From positions 248,001-312,000 of the forward strand of contig VWYX01000259.1 of NCBI GenBank assembly GCA_013396525.1: a stretch of 64,000 bases of DNA. Reading direction: 5' to 3'. Below, piece after piece: positions 11,901 through 22,737 of the stretch. This DNA comes from Chaetorhynchus papuensis. Its lineage: Eukaryota > Chordata > Aves > Passeriformes > Rhipiduridae. The position numbers were made by a program, and so were the translations under genes. Position 1 is the stretch's first letter. Every line of letters begins with the position of its first letter. The notes under the pieces were generated by a model. It was not told where the DNA came from. It saw only the letters and a list, made by a program, of their open reading frames with translations, and made no database searches.

Positions 11901-13284
11901 TTTAAGTAGAATTTCTGTGGTGATAAATTATTTATGTGATTAAAACTGAAAGCAATAGCAGATGTCTCATTGCTTTTATGCAGAGATGCATCTGAGCCAG
12001 TATGAAATTTTAGTGATTCTTGATCAGCCCTGACCATAAGCTGAGAAAGAGGATTCTTGTGAAAAGTCATTTATGGCTGCTTAGAGTAGATTCCTCAGGC
12101 AATTTCTAGCAACTGGGAGATCTGCAGATCTTAATGTGGGCTGGTATTGAATCTGAAATTCTTATTTTCATACATGATTTTGTAGAACTACAGTTCCTGG
12201 AAGACCCGTTATATGATATGGGACACCAAGTCTTCTAGTGTAATGTGATGTGTCTGTAGACTAAAATATGGTATAAAAATTTCAACTGAGGAAATTGCAT
12301 TTAAAAGTTTACTTCATTCATTTACAATCTTTTGATCACTGGTTTCCATGTGTTAATGGATATTAGTGGATTTAAGTGGTTGACTGTATATATTTTTAAT
12401 TTTCCAGTACCAATTTTAAGCCGGTAGCTGTTTAATCCTAAATTACCCTCAAATCATGAACATGCCTCTTTCAAATTTATTCTCAGAGCCAATTTTCAAG
12501 ACATTTTCTTTCTCTGTTAAAAGATCAGTCTCTAATAGAGAAAACTTTTTTCATTCTTAAAGGTGTCTCAAATTCATCATAATCTAAGACAAAAGAAATT
12601 TCCTTTCTTTTGTTCAATATAGCTGCTGATCAAACAGAAATTTGAAGGAGCCCTCTTTTGCAAAAAACTCTTCAGCTTTGTACTGCTTCTATTTTGTTTT
12701 GCTACTTCATTCCATCCTTTTCTTCTCATTCTAGAGGCTGTAAAACCATAGCAAACAAATTACAGTTTATAATGCATGATAATTTCTCTTGCATGACAAT
12801 TATGTTTTATGAACAAGCAAAATGATGGGTTGATCTGCTGCAGAAGAGAGGCTAGTGAAAATCAGAGAGTGAGAAGCTCTTGATTCTCCTTGATTTAACT
12901 TTTATAGTATGTACATTCACTTAATGGGTCATTGAACTAAGAATCAGGATTTATTCTAAATGAGAAGCCACTTTATTTTACTCAACCATGTGCAACTATT
13001 CTATAGAACACTAGAGGAAAACTTGGAAGTGCAAAACAGGGGAAGAAACATTACTCAAAGAGTAGTGATCGGTTGTCATTTTCTAACTGTAGTTTTCCTG
13101 AGAACAACTACATTGGTACCTTTCCAGAAGCCAGTGCTCCTTAGTATTTTCATAACAGTTTGATTAACAGAATTAAAAACATTAATAGAATTAAATACAT
13201 GCTGTTAAAATTACATAAGATCTGGAGCTGGTAAAGGAAATTAGGGACCAAATCAGAACTGAAATTAATCTTGACAATGAATGG
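8991..13284. other. Single-copy DNA with a few exon-like segments, none assigned
   Basis: A 119-codon minus-strand frame at 9281-9640 is longer than its neighbours, with a hydrophobic middle around AMPLAMGYYVFIASSLF, but no family is recognised. A minus-strand pyrimidine-rich AG (GCTTCCTTCTCTTGTAG) occurs near 11610. Nothing links these into a gene. No repeats were recognised. Confidence 0.4.
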
Positions 13285-14297
13285 TCTCCAAAACAGGGCC
13301 CGGAGAGTCGTGGTGAATGGTGTTGCCTCTGACTGGCAACCAGTCACCAGTGATGTCCCCCAGGAATCAGTGTTGGGCCCAGTCCTGTTTAATAACTTTA
13401 CTGATGATCTGGGTGAGGGGATTGAGTCCACCATCAGCAAATTGGCAGATGACACCAAGTTGGGTATGAGCGTCGATCTGCTGGAGGGTGGGAGGGCTCT
13501 GCAGAGGGACCTGGGCAGGCTGGATGGATGGGCCAGATCCAACAATGTTTAGCAAGGCCAAGTGCCTGGTCCTGCACTTTGGCCACAACAACCCCTGCAG
13601 CGCTATGGGCTGGGGACAGAGTGGCTGGACATTGGCCAGGCAGAAAGGGACCTGGGGTAGACAGGAGCTGGACATGAGCCAGCAGTGTACCCATATGGCC
13701 AAGAAGGCCAAGGATGTCCAGGCCTGGATCAGGACTAATATGGCCAGCAGGAGCAGGGAAGGGATTCTTCCCCTGTACTTGGCACTGGTTAGGCCACACC
13801 TTCAGTGCTGTGTCCAGTTCTGGGCCCCTCAGTTTAGGAAGGACATTGAGATGCTGGAGTGTGTCCAGAGAAGGGCAACAAGGCTGGTGAAGGGTCTGAA
13901 ACACAAGTCTATAAGGGATCTGGGGGTATTTAGCCTGGAGAAAAGGAGGCTCGGGGTAGACCTTATCAATCTCTACAGCTTTCTAAAAGGAGGCTGCAGT
14001 CAGGTGGGGGTTGGTCTTTTCTCCCAGGCAATCAGCAACAGGACAAGAGTACACAGACCTCAACGGCATCAGGGGAGGTTTAAGTTGGACATTAGGAAGA
14101 AGTTCTTTATAGAGTGATTGGGTATTGGAATGGGCTGCCCAGGGACGTGGTGGAGTCATTGTTCCTGGAGGCGTTTAAGAAAAGACTGCATGTGGCACTC
14201 ACTGCCATGGTCTAGTTGATAAGGTGGTGTCAGGCTGTAGGTTAGACTTAATGATCTCAAAGGTCTTTTCCAACCTAGTTTCTTCTGTGACTCTGTA
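13285..14297 (+). mobile_element. CR1 LINE, RT domain to 3' end
   Basis: This is a 5'-truncated CR1 of about 1 kb. The first frame (to 13552) carries the reverse-transcriptase core: TSDVPQESVLGPVLFNNF, FTDDLGEG, and FADDTKLG in the form LADDTKLGMSVDLLEGG. A frameshift near 13540-13550 moves the reading to a second frame that stays open to 14117. That frame has AKCLVLHFGHNN, ALVRPHLQCCVQFWAP, QRRATRLVKGL, FSLEKRRLGVDLINLYSFLKGG and LDIRKKFF. The catalytic YxDD-equivalent region is present but the PQG of the core reads PQE. The 3' untranslated part ends at TTCTGTGACTCTG near 14297. The frameshift makes it inactive, although its general conservation suggests a younger insertion than the other CR1 pieces here. 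Confidence 0.93.
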
Positions 14298-16657
14298 AAA
14301 TTCAACAGTTCTTGTGAAAGACATTGAACTTACACAGGGAGAACAAACTGAACAAATACAAATCACACAGCTTGGTAACAATTCATCAAATCAGGCCCTT
14401 GGGGCAGAATGGGGGTGGAATGCAGGTAACAATATACATATCAATACAAGGTGAAAGCACATAATGTCATCTTATTGTAAACAAGGTGAGCACCACACTG
14501 AGATGTATAAGCAGAAGGGGTATTACAGCCTGCTGGAACAGTAAAGAAATCTTTTTGCACTTTCCATGTTGATAAAAATATCTGGAGTATTGTCTTCATC
14601 TTTGAACACTGTGCCTCAAGACAGATACAGACCAATTTAAAGGAAGATTGCAATGAGAACAGGCAGAGGTATAGAAAAAATTAACTAAGATAAAAGGATG
14701 AAACAAATGGAGAAGATTAACAAGGAGAAAATTAAGGAACAGAAGACAAGTCTTAGAAAATGCAGGAATATTGAGGAGGGAGAAATTTGTTTATTTTCCA
14801 TGTCCAGGATGAATGGGCAAGAAGTGCTGGCTTAAACTGTAAAACTTGGGAAAATCCTTCCAATAGTAAAATTAGTCAGTCAGTGGGACAGGTGGAATGA
14901 GAATCTCCACTGCTGGAAACCTTTGCAGACAGTGCAGGAGCACAACTGCCTGGATATGTACAGACAGACTACTCTGCTCTAGAGCACAGGATGGCCCAGA
15001 CTCTCTTCCAAGTCCTTCCTTGATACAGCTTCTCATGACCTTGTGGAAAAGTGGGAGCTGGTATAGGTATGCTGTTGTGAGAAGGAAACATGAAGTCACT
15101 ATGAAATCAAGGACATGATTTACTCAGGTTTGCGCTGTGCGGGATTTTATGCCACTTTCTTTGCAAATTGGTATAAAATACAGCCACACACCTACTAGTA
15201 CACCTCAAGAGCTTACCGCTGGAATCACTGTGGTGTGTATTATGGACTTAAAGAGAAAACTGTGACGAGCAGTGGCTGACTCTAGGGCTGACAGTGCCAT
15301 CTGTGGAACTGCGACAAACTACTCCGAATGGTGACTCAACCTAAAAGGAATCATGGACAGACCCAACGCTGCCAAGCTGATTGGGGAAAAGTAACCACTT
15401 TGTGGATGTGGAATCTTTTAGTCAGGGAAAGAGTATTTTTTGAGTTCCTACCAAAATGTGCATCACCCTGGATACAGCTTATAGATTTCTCTTTCATTGC
15501 CAGCTGCGCCTAAGTCACATACTCAGCCTGAGTCTGGGGGTTTTGTGCCTGGGTGTGACTGGTTTGTGCTTGCTTTTTTGCAGGAAAGGCTCTGAAGTGT
15601 TTACCAGCAGCTCTCCTTTTTTCCCAAACACTGAAGAATCTAAGTGACATGCTTGTTCTGGTCATGCTGGAAAGTCTCAGAAATCACATGCAAATGAAGA
15701 TTAAAGGGGAATATGACTCTTACAGGATAGAAGTGCAAAAGCCTGAAGAAAGCTTGGACTTAAACTAAGGGCTTGAGAACAGTAAAGGTAGAATAACAGC
15801 CACCTGTGATATTGTTCCAGTAGCCCTTTCTGTGTTGCTTCTTCATCCAACACAGATAACACAAAGCACAAAGGCTCTCATCAAACACACCTTTCCAGAT
15901 GATGAGATCCAGAACTGCCCAGTCTGTTTCTGGACTTGATTTGTAACTGCTGGATTAGCTGAGCAATCCCAAGGCAGCTAAAAACATCTCAGATGTTGCT
16001 GCACTGCATTATCCAGCAAGGCAGTGTTTTCCACTGCTACTGTAAGGGGCATTCTCAATCCCGCATTTATAAAGATCAGCCTTTAGGGGCTGGACTGGAA
16101 AGGAACTTCTGTGGAACTGGATTGATTTGACCAGGAATTTGAGTCCAAGCAGCACGGCAATGGATCAACTCCATATGCTAAAACTTGCTCCCTTTATCCT
16201 CAAAACACGATGTCCATGTCCAAATTGTCGCCTGGAAACAATCCTTGGCATCTGGTGTCTCCGGAGCTGTGCCTGGGTGTTGTCTGGACAGCGCTACTTG
16301 GCATGAGCCAAAAGCCATGCAAGAGGCTGTGCTTGCAGTTAGAACAGATGATGTGGTCCACTGCCAATGTCTGTGCCTTGGCCCTGCTTTATGTGTATTG
16401 AAGTAGCCTAAGAGAAGATCTGCTAATAAAATGCCTGTTCTGTACAATACAATAGGTCTGATTAAAGCCATTTGGGATATTTCAAGGGGCTAGGGTAGCT
16501 GCATGCATAGGTCAACATATGTGGCTTCCAGAAAGCAGCTGCTCTGGAACCAGACCATCAGATTTGAAATGACCAGACACCAAGTAATCGCTTCACTATT
16601 TGCTTTTGGTGAGAATAAATTTTGCAGGTAAGTTTTCAGCCAAATTGCATCTCTGGC
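14298..16657. other. Unassigned DNA; LTR-like polyadenylation context near 16.4 kb
   Basis: No coding sequence was recognised. Around 16080-16480 the base composition is more GC-rich than its surroundings. A CTAATAAAATGCC polyadenylation-type signal near 16424 is followed by a T/G-rich stretch, a layout seen in retroviral LTRs, but no matching TG...CA ends or target duplication were found. It is left unclassified. Confidence 0.35.
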
Positions 16658-17282
16658 TGTGGTATGTTGACCTTGACTACATGCTTAATGCCCACCAGAG
16701 CCACTCCATCACTTCCCAACCTCAGCTGGACAGGAGGACAGAAAAACACAACAGAAGGCTTGTGGGTTGAAATAAAGGTAGAGGGAGATCACTCATTGAT
16801 TACTGTCATGGGCAAAATAGACTCAGGGAAATTAGTTTCATTTACTAGCAATCAAAGCAGAGCAGGATGATAAGAAATAAATCCAAATCTCAAAACATCT
16901 TTGGTTCATCCCTGCCTTCTTCCTGGGCTCAACTTCACTCCCAATTTCTCTGCCTCCTCTCGCTGAGTGGCATGGGGGGACAGGGGAATGGGGTCTGTGG
17001 TCTGTTCATTACACGTTATCTCTGCTGCTCCCTCCCCTTCAGAGGAAGGACTCCTCACACTCTTCTCCCGCTCCAGTGTGCATCCCCTGCAGGGTCACAG
17101 GTCCTGCCAGCAAATCTGCTCCAGCATGGGCTCCTTTTTCCATGGGGCCACAGTTCCTGCCAGGACCCAGCTCCAGCATGGCCTACCCATGTGGTCACAG
17201 CCTCCTTTAGGCATCCACCTGCTCTGGCATGGGCTCCTGCATGGGCTGCAGGTGGATCTCTGCTCCCCCACTGTCATGGGTG
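16658..17282. mobile_element. ERV LTR, first part (split copy)
   Basis: Starts near TGTGGTATGTTGACCTTG and follows an avian endogenous-retrovirus LTR that I recognise from songbird genomes. Its blocks here are AGCTGGACAGGAGGACAGA, GAGATCACTCATTGATTACTG and GGGCTCAACTTCACTCCCAA. A repeated 'CTCCAGCATGGGCTCC' region of GC-rich imperfect repeats follows. The same opening blocks occur in the copy at 61741-62238, which supports the family call internally. The homology breaks off near 17282 and resumes at about 18470. It is noncoding; the orientation of the provirus is not established. Confidence 0.82.
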
Positions 17283-17687
17283 GAGTGGGAGCTTCAGGCA
17301 AAGTTTATTAGAGGAGCCCTGCCACTGAGCCATGAGGTACAGAAAGGATCCTCTTGTATTCTAAACTCCTTCTCAGAGAGGAGCCTTGGGGCAGCTGGAT
17401 CCAGTCTTAGCCTCAGGCTGTCAACAGTTTAAGTAATTTTGTCCACAGGTTTTAATGCTGGTAAATCATATATATTTATATAAAATTAATTATTTACTAT
17501 GAGAAATGACTAGACAAAAGATCTTAATCAGAATTATTTACTACACAGTAAAAGCTAAAACTACTAACAGTGCATAGTATAATATAGTGCACTGTATTAA
17601 AACAGTTATATTAAAGCTTGCAAAAAGAAACAATTATTAAGTAGAAATTGATGTAACTAACCAATATCAACACTTATGGTGATGCCT
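17283..17687. other. AT-rich part of insertion within the LTR
   Basis: About 400 bp of AT-rich DNA, for example around 17461-17640, with no recognised family. It belongs to the material separating the two halves of the surrounding LTR. Confidence 0.4.
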
Positions 17688-18110
17688 TGTTGGGGCTACC
17701 TAAAAACAGAGGCTAGACAAAATTAAGAGAACAAAAGCGGGTATTTATTGAAGGGCCTTCAATAAGGTACACTGAGGGCAGACAGACCCCTAGGGCTACA
17801 CCCAAAATGGACGACAGGTCACGGGTTTTTCACACTTTTATAAGTTTGCATATTGGGGTTAATCTTCCAATTACAATTTCAGGCAACGATGTCATTACCC
17901 CAAGTTTGTTCCCTCTTTTTAGTGGTTTTGTTTACATATTTCAGGGCCTGGGCCAACAAGGTGTCCTTGAGTCTGAGGCCGCGAGAGGATTTGTTATGTC
18001 TAACCAGAATGGGAGAACAGTAGCTAACAGGCTACATGGAGTTTTAGAGTAAAGCAGTACAGGATCTGAAAAATATAAAAGCCAAAATCCTAAGGCATCA
18101 GTGGGCAGGT
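17688..18110 (-). mobile_element. Probable minus-strand retroviral LTR
   Basis: On the minus strand this segment would end in GTAGCCCCAACA (plus-strand start TGTTGGGGCTACC at 17688). It has an AATAAA at 17744-17749 and a TATAAAA at 17836-17842, in the order and roughly 90 bp spacing expected for a TATA box, R region and polyadenylation signal. The upstream U3 boundary (plus-strand right end) is not visible, so 18110 is a guess. No target duplication was identified. It lies inside the LTR that is split at 17282/18470, so it is the younger insertion if the call is right. Confidence 0.5.
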
Positions 18111-18469
18111 GTCTTTCTCTTAACCTCGAGGAGTATCCTTGGTGGGTGTTCCTGAAATCCAAGAGAGGAATCTCCACACACTCTAAGGAGGAATGTGCTA
18201 GAAGAACTGTGTGAAAGTGGACTGGACTTTTACAGTATAAATCAATTGACTGTCAGTCATATACCCCCAGGTCATCTGTGTCAGCTTAGCATTTTTAGAT
18301 AAGGGTACTTTACCATATCTGCCTCACTATCAGGATGAGTCAGACTGGCTTTATCATAATTCAACACCAAAACCTGCATGACGTCCCCTCTCAGCCCATC
18401 ACCAGTAGCTTTGCAATTAGGGCATTATTTGAGTTGCTTGACCACATTCCAGGTAGAGCATCCTGCTAC

Positions 18470-18803
18470 ACCCATGGACTTCCACGGGCTCAGGGGCACA
18501 GCTGCCTCACCTTGGGCTGCACAATTGGCTGCAGGGTAATCTCTGCTCTGGTGCCTGGAGCACCCCCTTCTCCTTTTTCCTCACTGACCTGGGTGTCTGC
18601 AGGGCTGTTTCTCTTGCATAATCTGACTGGTCTCTCCAGCTGCTGCCACCATCACAGATGGGCTCGGCCTTGGCCAGTGGTGGGTCCTTCTTGGAGCTGC
18701 TGGCATTGGCTCCATCGGACATGGGGAATTTTCTGGTAGCTTCTCACAGAAGCCACGCTTGTAGCCCTCCACTGCCAAGACTTTGCCATGCAATGCAGTG
18801 ACC
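18470..18803. mobile_element. ERV LTR, second part (split copy)
   Basis: Continuation of the LTR begun at 16658. It contains GGTAATCTCTGCTCTGGTGC, CTGGAGCACCCCCTTCTCC, TGACCTGGGTGTCTGCAGGG, GATGGGCTCGGCCTTGGCCA and GCTTCTCACAGAAGCC, all in family order. It ends around TTTGCCATGCAATGCA. The few bases repeated at the break (CCCATGG-type text on both sides) make the breakpoint uncertain by about 15 bp. Confidence 0.82.
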
Positions 18804-20938
18804 GAGTTCATGATGTGGCTCTGTGAATTCTTGTACCGTCACCTGGACTGCATGTCAGGGGCAAATCTGAGATGACTTCTTCCAGTAGAAACATGGATTT
18901 TGAAAATTTTAGGGCAATCATGACATGTCAGTTTCAGACCACCGTGTGTTATCTTCCCTGAAGATCTAATTTTTGCCCTGGCTCCTTAAGAGACCAACCA
19001 GCTTGCAAATATTCATTCCTTCACGTGCCTAAGCATTGAGCAAAGCATTGAAAGCCAAAAGACTTGCAGGTTGAATGAAGTTACATATGCATGCCTAATT
19101 AGTAACATTTTATTTTGAAAATGTGCTAATATATATATTTTATCTGTAATTATAAAAATGAAGAGCAGAAATATCAGAACCAGTATTCTAACAGCAATTA
19201 ATGTTGTGTCTTAGTTTTGAATTAATTTTTGTATTTCTCGTTTAACGTATCAACTCCTGAGATTGCTGAGACCTTCTGTTTGTAAGTAGAGGGCTTGGTG
19301 AACTTGTGTGTCCACTTCATTAATATAAGTAATTAAAAAAAGTAATATGCCACGAAAATAAAGGTTAGCCAACTAATTAATGAGAAGAAAGTTTCAGTTC
19401 TTTACTTCCAATCTGTGGTTGGCATACTAGCTTTTTTCACTGCTTATTTGTCCATACTCTACCCTCTGGCTTAGTTAGGCTTAGTAGCAAAAACTACTAA
19501 AAGCAGCATGTGTGGTTTTTTGATTCTTTTGACTATGTGCATTTCTCAAAACTATCAGGTGGCTATTTTAACATGTCACAAATCTGCTTTCTTTTACCCT
19601 GCTTTTAAATCAATGCCTGCTCTGAAGCTAATTCAGTCAATAGTATATTATTGCCTTCCAGGGAATTTGGGTTGCATCCTGAAAAACAGAAAAAATATAG
19701 TGCAGTTCCTTTAAATAACAAGAAGAAAGAGGTTGATTTGTGACTTTGCATTTCTGTCAGGTCTGTTAGTGTACTAGTTTCCTCCATCTTTCAAAATTGT
19801 AAAACATATAGTATGGGAAGAAGAAAAAGACAAAAGTAGAAAACATTTGTCAAAAGAGTGCAAAAAACCTGTTAATAATGCTCATTAATATATTTTAAAT
19901 AGAAAAGCTGAGGTTGTTTGTTTGGGGTTTTTTTTGGTCACAAGAAAGAAGCTTAGTGCAGAATTCCAGTTAGGTAATTTTCCTATAAATTTATTAAATA
20001 TTATGTTTAAACCTAAACATAGAAACACAGAGAAGGAAGAAACTCTCTAGTGTCAAAAAGTCTATCGCAAGGCAAACCAAAACAGATTTCTTTTTATGAT
20101 TGAATTTGAAAAGGTTTTCATGAAACTCAAGTATGATGATAAATCCATGGTCCCAAAGGGGTCTATCACCTTCTGTATTTCATGGTGACAGCAGGGAATT
20201 CAGTTTTTCTGTAGACTTGTCCCAGTCACAAAACCCCACTGATGCAGGTAGGTTGTGGTATAGAGGCATCCAGTGAGCAAGAGGAGGTCAGAGCTGTACA
20301 GAGGAACCAGATTCAGGTGAACAAGAGGATGACCCTATCTCTGAAACTTTGACTGTCTAATCCGACCATAATCAGGCCTAAAATGGCCTTGGTGCCACTT
20401 TCAGAATCTGGATGGACATGTCATCAAATAGATGCATAGCTAAAGAATAAGCCTGTTTATCTGAGTCATAAATGAAACAAGATTTCATTCAGCAACATAT
20501 TTTGCCATTTTCCTGGATGAATATAGCAGCACTTTGGATTTCATTTTCAGACTTTGCAAATCTAGCAGTTTTCATGATCCCACAGATGTAGTGAGAAGTA
20601 GAGGTGCCCTATAACTTATAACATCATGCTGAGATGGTGGGAGTATTGTATGACACAGCCTGACAAGAGACACTAAGTAGGAAACCATACATCTGACACT
20701 TCATTTTCCTTGGAGATTTGCAACTTGTACACAGTCTGTGATCATGCACTGCTGAGAAATTCCTTGCTATTGCTGCGATATCATTGAAGAAGAGCAAGAT
20801 ACTCTTTGATTTCGCTGCTTCTTCCCAGTTAGAATCATAGCTACTGTCTTTTTAGAAAAAATTTCAGCTGCTTTCATATCAATGTTAAACTGATAAATAA
20901 CAAAGTAAATGCTCCTATTTTAAAATGTGAAAACTTAC
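18804..20938. other. Single-copy AT-rich DNA, nothing recognised
   Basis: No repeat or exon was recognised. Short runs such as the T-rich tract near 19925-19940 are present. Confidence 0.45.
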
Positions 20939-21202
20939 ACTACCTACTAGGTTTTCAGTATTAGTGTGGTGGTCCGAGAAGAGAGGATTGGTGGGTACCA
21001 TCTGAGACGTGAGTTTAACTACTGATGAGCAAAACTGGCCATGCCTTTGTAAACCAAGACCCTGCTTGCTGTCAAGAGTTTTGCAAGTGGTGCAGAGAGG
21101 AATTCTTCTGAGATATGCTTTGTAAGGTGATTTGAGATGTGTTTGTGAAGATTTCCTCTCAGCAATGGGGACCAGCATAGGATTTTCTAACACAAAAGTG
21201 CT
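20939..21202 (-). CDS. Candidate internal exon, unknown gene (minus strand)
   Basis: This is 264 nt (88 codons), open throughout. It is bounded on the minus strand by CTGAAACCAG before it and a full-consensus donor, AGT then GTAAGTTTTC, after it. Both boundaries fall in phase 0. The product is hydrophilic and basic: it runs from STFVLENPMLVPIAERKSSQ to TSQMVPTNPLFSDHHTNTEN, with a CTTC pair in the middle. I recognise no family. The acceptor is only moderate because its pyrimidine tract is interrupted. It is on the same strand and in the same phase as the 38.6-45.3 kb set but 17 kb away, so linkage to them is speculation. A chance pseudo-exon remains quite possible. Confidence 0.25.
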
Positions 21203-22087
21203 CTGGTTTCAGAATTGGGATGTGGGTAGTGAAGCTGATTGGGAACAGAGATTATCAAACGTTACGTCAGGAGAAGGGTTCTCTGTGTCAGGAAGGAAGC
21301 TGATTAACTGGGCCCCCTGAAGCTACTCAGCAGTGGAAGAGTTTCCAGGGACAGTAACTCTGGTGGACAAGATGGTTGTCAGGGATGGCCTGTACCTCAT
21401 GTAGAGGCCATGGTGAAGGACAGGGACGAGCCAGCCACCTTCCATAGAAGAGAGAAGAATGTCCTTAGGACCCCACCACTTGGTGAGGCAGAGAACTACT
21501 GAAAGCAAAACCCTACAATGGGGTGGGCAAGGTGCAAACTCAAACCTTTCCATTTATGTTGCATTAGATTTCATTGCCTCGAGTTTTGTTGACGTAAAAA
21601 AGATATTTTTCTAGCTTTTATTATACAATATTTATAAGTTTTTAGTTGGGTGAAACCATTAGGAAGAGAAAAGGGTATGTTTGCATTCTGAAGCCTGCTC
21701 ATCTCCTGTGGAATCCCAGTATAAGGGACAGGTTTAAGCTTATTCATCTCATTGCTGTGAGTGACTTGGGCTCTTGTCACACAGTCATATTGAACACAGA
21801 CAAGAGCTGATATCATGAAAAATGAAAGGTAAAGTGACAAAGATCCCTGAAACCTAATGGTGTACAGGGAATTGGTGAGGGTAGAGGTGCTGCTGTGGAC
21901 GGATGAAAATACAAGTTCATATACTAAAGCAATAAACCAATAAGAGCAGTCTTTGTGGTAACACTCTAAGTTTCTTTGAGCTAAGGAAAAATTGCATTCA
22001 TCAAGACTAATGAAAAGTGATGGACCAGACAAGAAGTTGTGAGCTTAAAAGTGTATTAAGTTTAGATAAGGGCATGTCTTACTATTG
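21203..22087. other. Unassigned DNA with a 153-codon minus-strand open frame
   Basis: Holds a minus-strand open frame at 21571-22032 of 153 codons, serine/threonine-rich with a hydrophobic segment (GSLSLYLSFFMISALVCVQ). A minus-strand AG with a good tract (TTTTCATCCGTCCACAG) falls inside it. No family was recognised and no downstream donor in the right phase is obvious. The evidence is not enough to call a gene. Confidence 0.3.
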
Positions 22088-22252
22088 GTTGGGACAGTGA
22101 AGCACCGGAAGAGATTTTCCAGGGACCTTGAGTGGTGTCTGTCACCCAGAACAGATTAGGAACACATCTGCTAGGAATAAAATAGATATATTTGATCCTG
22201 ATTAAGGACCCAGTAAAGCAGGGCAGACTACCTGACCTCTTACGGGTCTGAT
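22088..22252 (+). mobile_element. Old CR1 3'-end remnant
   Basis: Matches the CR1 C-terminal/3' region in order: GGGACAGTGAAGCACCGGAA ('HWNR' region), GATTTTCCAGGGACCTTGAG, ACAGATTAGGAACACATCTG, TTGATCCTG and CCTGACCTCTTACGGGTC. It is heavily substituted and the octamer tail is gone. Confidence 0.65.
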
Positions 22253-22709
22253 TTGTTGATTGCAGCACAGGAGGATAAGAGCTTGGATGAAAAGACGGTG
22301 CTGTTTGGATAGATAAGAAAAGCTGAAACCCAGAGATTTTCTACAGTGTGAAATCTCAGTTATGACTGACATGTTAATGATACAGGGACTGGAACACGCC
22401 TTCTGAGTTCCAGCAATGATGAAATTTTGGGAATTTCTGGGTACTAAGGGGGACCCAGGCTGGGGGATTGTTGATATTTAAATTAGAGAAGGTTCCAAAC
22501 TGTATTAAACAGAATCAGAGGGAGAAGATGGCAAAAATAGTTAGAAAGAGAAATGGAGAAATTCTGTGATTATAAATGGCAGAGAGATCAGAAAAAAGAT
22601 GAAGAGGGGTAATCAGGGTGTTCATAAAGGACAAATACCAAGAACAGGGGAGTGGGCTTGGGGGTAAGAAGAAGATAGAGATGAGTGACTATATTGAAGT
22701 GAAGATAAC

Positions 22710-22737
22710 CAAATTATCAGTCCCAAATTATCAGTCC
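22710..22737 (+). repeat. Short tandem duplication
   Basis: CAAATTATCAGTCC occurs twice in direct succession. Probably replication slippage. Confidence 0.8.

Noticed and set aside
13150..13904. Minus-strand open frames of 114-156 codons opposite the CR1 at 13.3-14.3 kb
   Set aside because: They are antisense shadows of the CR1 coding sequence and carry no independent motifs.
16867..17328. 153-codon plus-strand open frame in GC-rich DNA
   Set aside because: It lies wholly in the noncoding LTR that starts at 16658; the GC-rich imperfect repeats keep the frame open.
18335..18811. Plus- and minus-strand frames of 71-134 codons
   Set aside because: Covered by the second part of the split LTR; no independent coding evidence.
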